A stretch of 64,000 nt of DNA, from assembly GCA_944381475.1 (NCBI GenBank), contig CALWLH010000031.1:1-64000 (forward strand). The letters are read 5' to 3'. The notes beneath the pieces are model-generated. The model was not told where the DNA came from. It ran no database searches and saw only the letters and a list, made by a program, of their open reading frames with translations. Positions 62,285-64,000 of the stretch are shown here, one piece after another; the first letter of the stretch is position 1; every line of letters begins with the position of its first letter. The DNA comes from an uncultured Lachnospiraceae bacterium (GTDB lineage: Bacteria > Bacillota > Clostridia > Lachnospirales > Lachnospiraceae). A program made the translations under genes and the position numbers.

Positions 62285-62318
62285 AGCTGGAACCGTATAA
62301 GCGGTTCCAGCTTTTTCT
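62285..62318 (+). terminator. Terminator of the surface protein
   Basis: AGCTGGAACCG and CGGTTCCAGCT form an 11-bp stem with loop TATAAG, followed by TTTTT. Confidence 0.93.
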
Positions 62319-62483
62319 ACTATAATGAGGCAGCGCGTGTGTCAGAATGAGGTAACAATGAGATTCATTACCAGCATAAGCAAAACCTTAAAGGGGCATC
62401 CTTTCTTGTGCAGCATCAGCAGTATCACAGGAATCCAGTAGGCGTCGTTCTGCTGGGGCAGCAAACAGGAAAGGATGTACCAA

Positions 62484-63524
62484 ATGATTCAAAAGGATAA
62501 ATTGACAAAAAAACAAAAGAAAATACTCATAGTATTGACGGTTTCTCTGGCGGTATACCTGGCGTTTCGGTTTCTCCTGCCCATACTCCTTCCTTTTCTC
62601 ATCAGCTATCTGCTGGCGGTTCTCTGCGAACCGGCGGCGAATTGGGTGCAGAAAAAGACAAAATGCCCCAGGCTGGTGACCACGGGCGCCATTCTTTTGC
62701 TGGCGGGAGGATTGCTGCTGCTTCTGGGAGGCTTCCTGTGCAAAAAGCTGGCGGAGCAGGTGGGCAATCTGGTGGATTCTCTGCCTCAGTATGAGCAGAT
62801 GATTCATACCTGGCTGATGAAAATCAGCGGATACGCGGAGAAATGGTTTCATATGGAGCAGGCGGATGTTTTTGAAAGGATATGGGGGATGCTGACGGAG
62901 GGCGTGGAAAGCGCCAGAGAGCGTATCATGCCCTGGATCATTGACCACAGTGCGGGAATGCTGTCAGGCTTTGTGCGCGTTACCACTGTTTTTGTACTGG
63001 TGCAGGTGGCGGTGCTGCTCTGCGTAAAGGAAATGGAGAATATTCGCCGCTTAGAGAAGAACAGCCTGTTTGCAGAGGAAATACGAATGATTAAGAATCC
63101 CATGGCCAGGGTGGGAAAGGCTTATCTGAAAACCCAGCTGATCATCATCATGGTGGTGATCAGTGAGCTCATATTCGGCCTGTCCCTGATGGGAAACCGT
63201 TACAGCATGCTCCTGGGAATTTTGATCGGCATACTGGATGCCCTGCCTCTTTTTGGAACCGGAACAGTGCTTATTCCATGGATTCTGGTGGAATTGGTAA
63301 TGGGAAATTTTGGAAGAATGGCCATGGTGGCGGCTTTGTATCTGGTGTGCTATTTTACCAGGGAGCTCTTAGAACCCAAGCTCATGGGAGATGGCACCGG
63401 GCTGTCATCCCTGGAGTCCCTGATTGCGATTTATGGAGGGCTTCAGCTTTTTGGACTCTGGGGCTTGTTTTTAGGGCCCATCGGCTGGATGCTGGTCAAG
63501 GAATGTACCAGCACTTACTCCTGA
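62484..63524 (+). CDS. AI-2E/YtvI-type membrane protein
   Basis: A 346-residue protein with about seven membrane helices and a soluble helical stretch (about 80-165). Late motifs LGILIGILDALPLFGTG, LEPKLMGDGTGLSSLESL and the end GLWGLFLGPIGWMLVKE are those of the AI-2E exporter superfamily; the size fits YtvI, a sporulation-linked member. AGGAAAGG lies 9 nt before the ATG at 62484, better than the ATG at 62475. It converges with the gene leaving the window. A direct role in AI-2 export is not implied. Confidence 0.8.
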   Translation: MIQKDKLTKKQKKILIVLTVSLAVYLAFRFLLPILLPFLISYLLAVLCEPAANWVQKKTKCPRLVTTGAILLLAGGLLLLLGGFLCKKLAEQVGNLVDSLPQYEQMIHTWLMKISGYAEKWFHMEQADVFERIWGMLTEGVESARERIMPWIIDHSAGMLSGFVRVTTVFVLVQVAVLLCVKEMENIRRLEKNSLFAEEIRMIKNPMARVGKAYLKTQLIIIMVVISELIFGLSLMGNRYSMLLGILIGILDALPLFGTGTVLIPWILVELVMGNFGRMAMVAALYLVCYFTRELLEPKLMGDGTGLSSLESLIAIYGGLQLFGLWGLFLGPIGWMLVKECTSTYS

Positions 63525-64000
63525 CGGGCATGGGCGCTGACACAGCCTGCTATGGTAAAGAGCAGAGGCGTGGATATGATATTCATAAAGGAAAACAGAT
63601 TGTTGAAGAGAAAGCCCACGATGCCTGCGGACAGCGCCAGCAGAATAGGCTTTCTCTTTTTCTGCTTCCAGGTTTCCCACAGGAGACTTACAAAGATGCC
63701 GTAATAGCAGACAGCGCCCAGCAGCCCGGTGTCCACAAGGGCGGTCAGAAACTCGTTGTGGGCGTTGCAGATGGCGCTGCTCCAAACAGCAGTAAAATCC
63801 GGGTGATGGGCATGTACATAAGGGTAATAGCAGTCCGGCCCGATTCCAAAGAGCTTCTGCCAGAAATTCAGCTCCCCATAGGAGGTAACCGCCATGGACC
63901 AGTTCATGCCCCGCCAGGTTCCCCATGCATCGTCAAACATAAAGTATTTGCTTTCCGATAAAGAGCCAAAGTTGATCTGATCGCTGAAATTGGTCACCAG
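63515..64000 (-). CDS. O-antigen-ligase-like membrane protein (3' part)
   Basis: The last 160 or so residues of a polytopic membrane protein, open at the window end. It includes LFGIGPDCYYPYVHAHHPDF and CNAHNEFLTALVDTGLLGAV, which match the Wzy/WaaL O-antigen-ligase domain with its conserved GxG, His and NxxL features. It then has two more membrane helices and ends in AHARQE. Such proteins join or polymerise surface polysaccharide. It overlaps the 3' end of the YtvI-like gene by 10 nt on the opposite strand. Confidence 0.75.
   Translation of the reverse strand: MVTNFSDQINFGSLSESKYFMFDDAWGTWRGMNWSMAVTSYGELNFWQKLFGIGPDCYYPYVHAHHPDFTAVWSSAICNAHNEFLTALVDTGLLGAVCYYGIFVSLLWETWKQKKRKPILLALSAGIVGFLFNNLFSFMNIISTPLLFTIAGCVSAHARQE

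Overview
The window looks like chromosomal DNA of a spore-forming, butyrate-producing Clostridia, most likely a Lachnospiraceae member. The evidence is moderate-GC coding DNA with AGGAGG-type ribosome binding sites, the gene blocks dnaX-ybaB-recR and glgC-glgD-spoVG-pth-mfd, a large gram-positive SRP RNA, the Ptb-Buk butyrate pathway, SpoVG and a YtvI-like sporulation membrane protein. I cannot name a species from the sequence alone.

Layout. 1-1990: a palindromic intergenic repeat, a small basic ORF, thioredoxin, an AEC-family permease on the minus strand, and tRNA-Lys(CTT). 1991-6082: a decayed, AT-rich accessory island directly 3' of the tRNA. It holds a hairpin-rich non-coding stretch, a SprT-like fragment, a 5'-truncated cas4, intact-looking cas1 and cas2, a leader, ONE CRISPR repeat with a possible 26-bp spacer stump, then a decayed IS3-family element whose inverted repeats can be recognised. 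6083-20500: a processive glycosyltransferase, MTA/SAH nucleosidase, a DUF815 ATPase, rpmE-DUF1385-prmC-prfA, a MerR-methyltransferase fusion, an NlpC/P60 lipoprotein, citrate synthase and a surface protein. 20500-28700: SRP RNA (minus strand), then pfkA-dnaX-ybaB-(M20 peptidase)-recR, a TPR/degenerate-AAA protein and a CvpA-like protein. 28770-34300: signal peptidase I (minus), a second large intergenic repeat, a family-2 glycosyltransferase and an unrecognised 843-aa membrane-anchored protein. 34390-42100: ptb-buk, asnS, an SbcD/SbcC-like (YhaO/YhaN-type) pair, and prs (minus). 42350-45900: DnaC-like and DnaD-like replication proteins and murC, all minus. 46300-63500: glgC-glgD, spoVG, pth-mfd, a foldase-like lipoprotein, ileS, glgP, an RluA-type pseudouridine synthase, a sortase-type surface protein and a YtvI-like protein. 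The 3' part of an O-antigen-ligase-like gene runs off the right end.

The genes serve core functions: translation (rpmE, prmC, prfA, asnS, ileS, pth), replication and repair (dnaX, recR, mfd, dnaC/dnaD-like, sbcCD-like), central carbon (pfkA, citrate synthase, ptb-buk, glycogen synthesis and breakdown) and the envelope (murC, lepB, glycosyltransferases, surface proteins). The most notable non-routine signals are the CRISPR relic, cut on both sides by mobile-element debris, and a family of intergenic repeats (two large copies, one divergent, one minimal) placed just upstream of genes. Also notable are several oddly built proteins: an SbcD homologue whose GNHD motif reads GDAD, a Walker-A-less AAA-like protein, and a MerR-methyltransferase fusion. 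No calculation or database search was run; all family names are by inspection.
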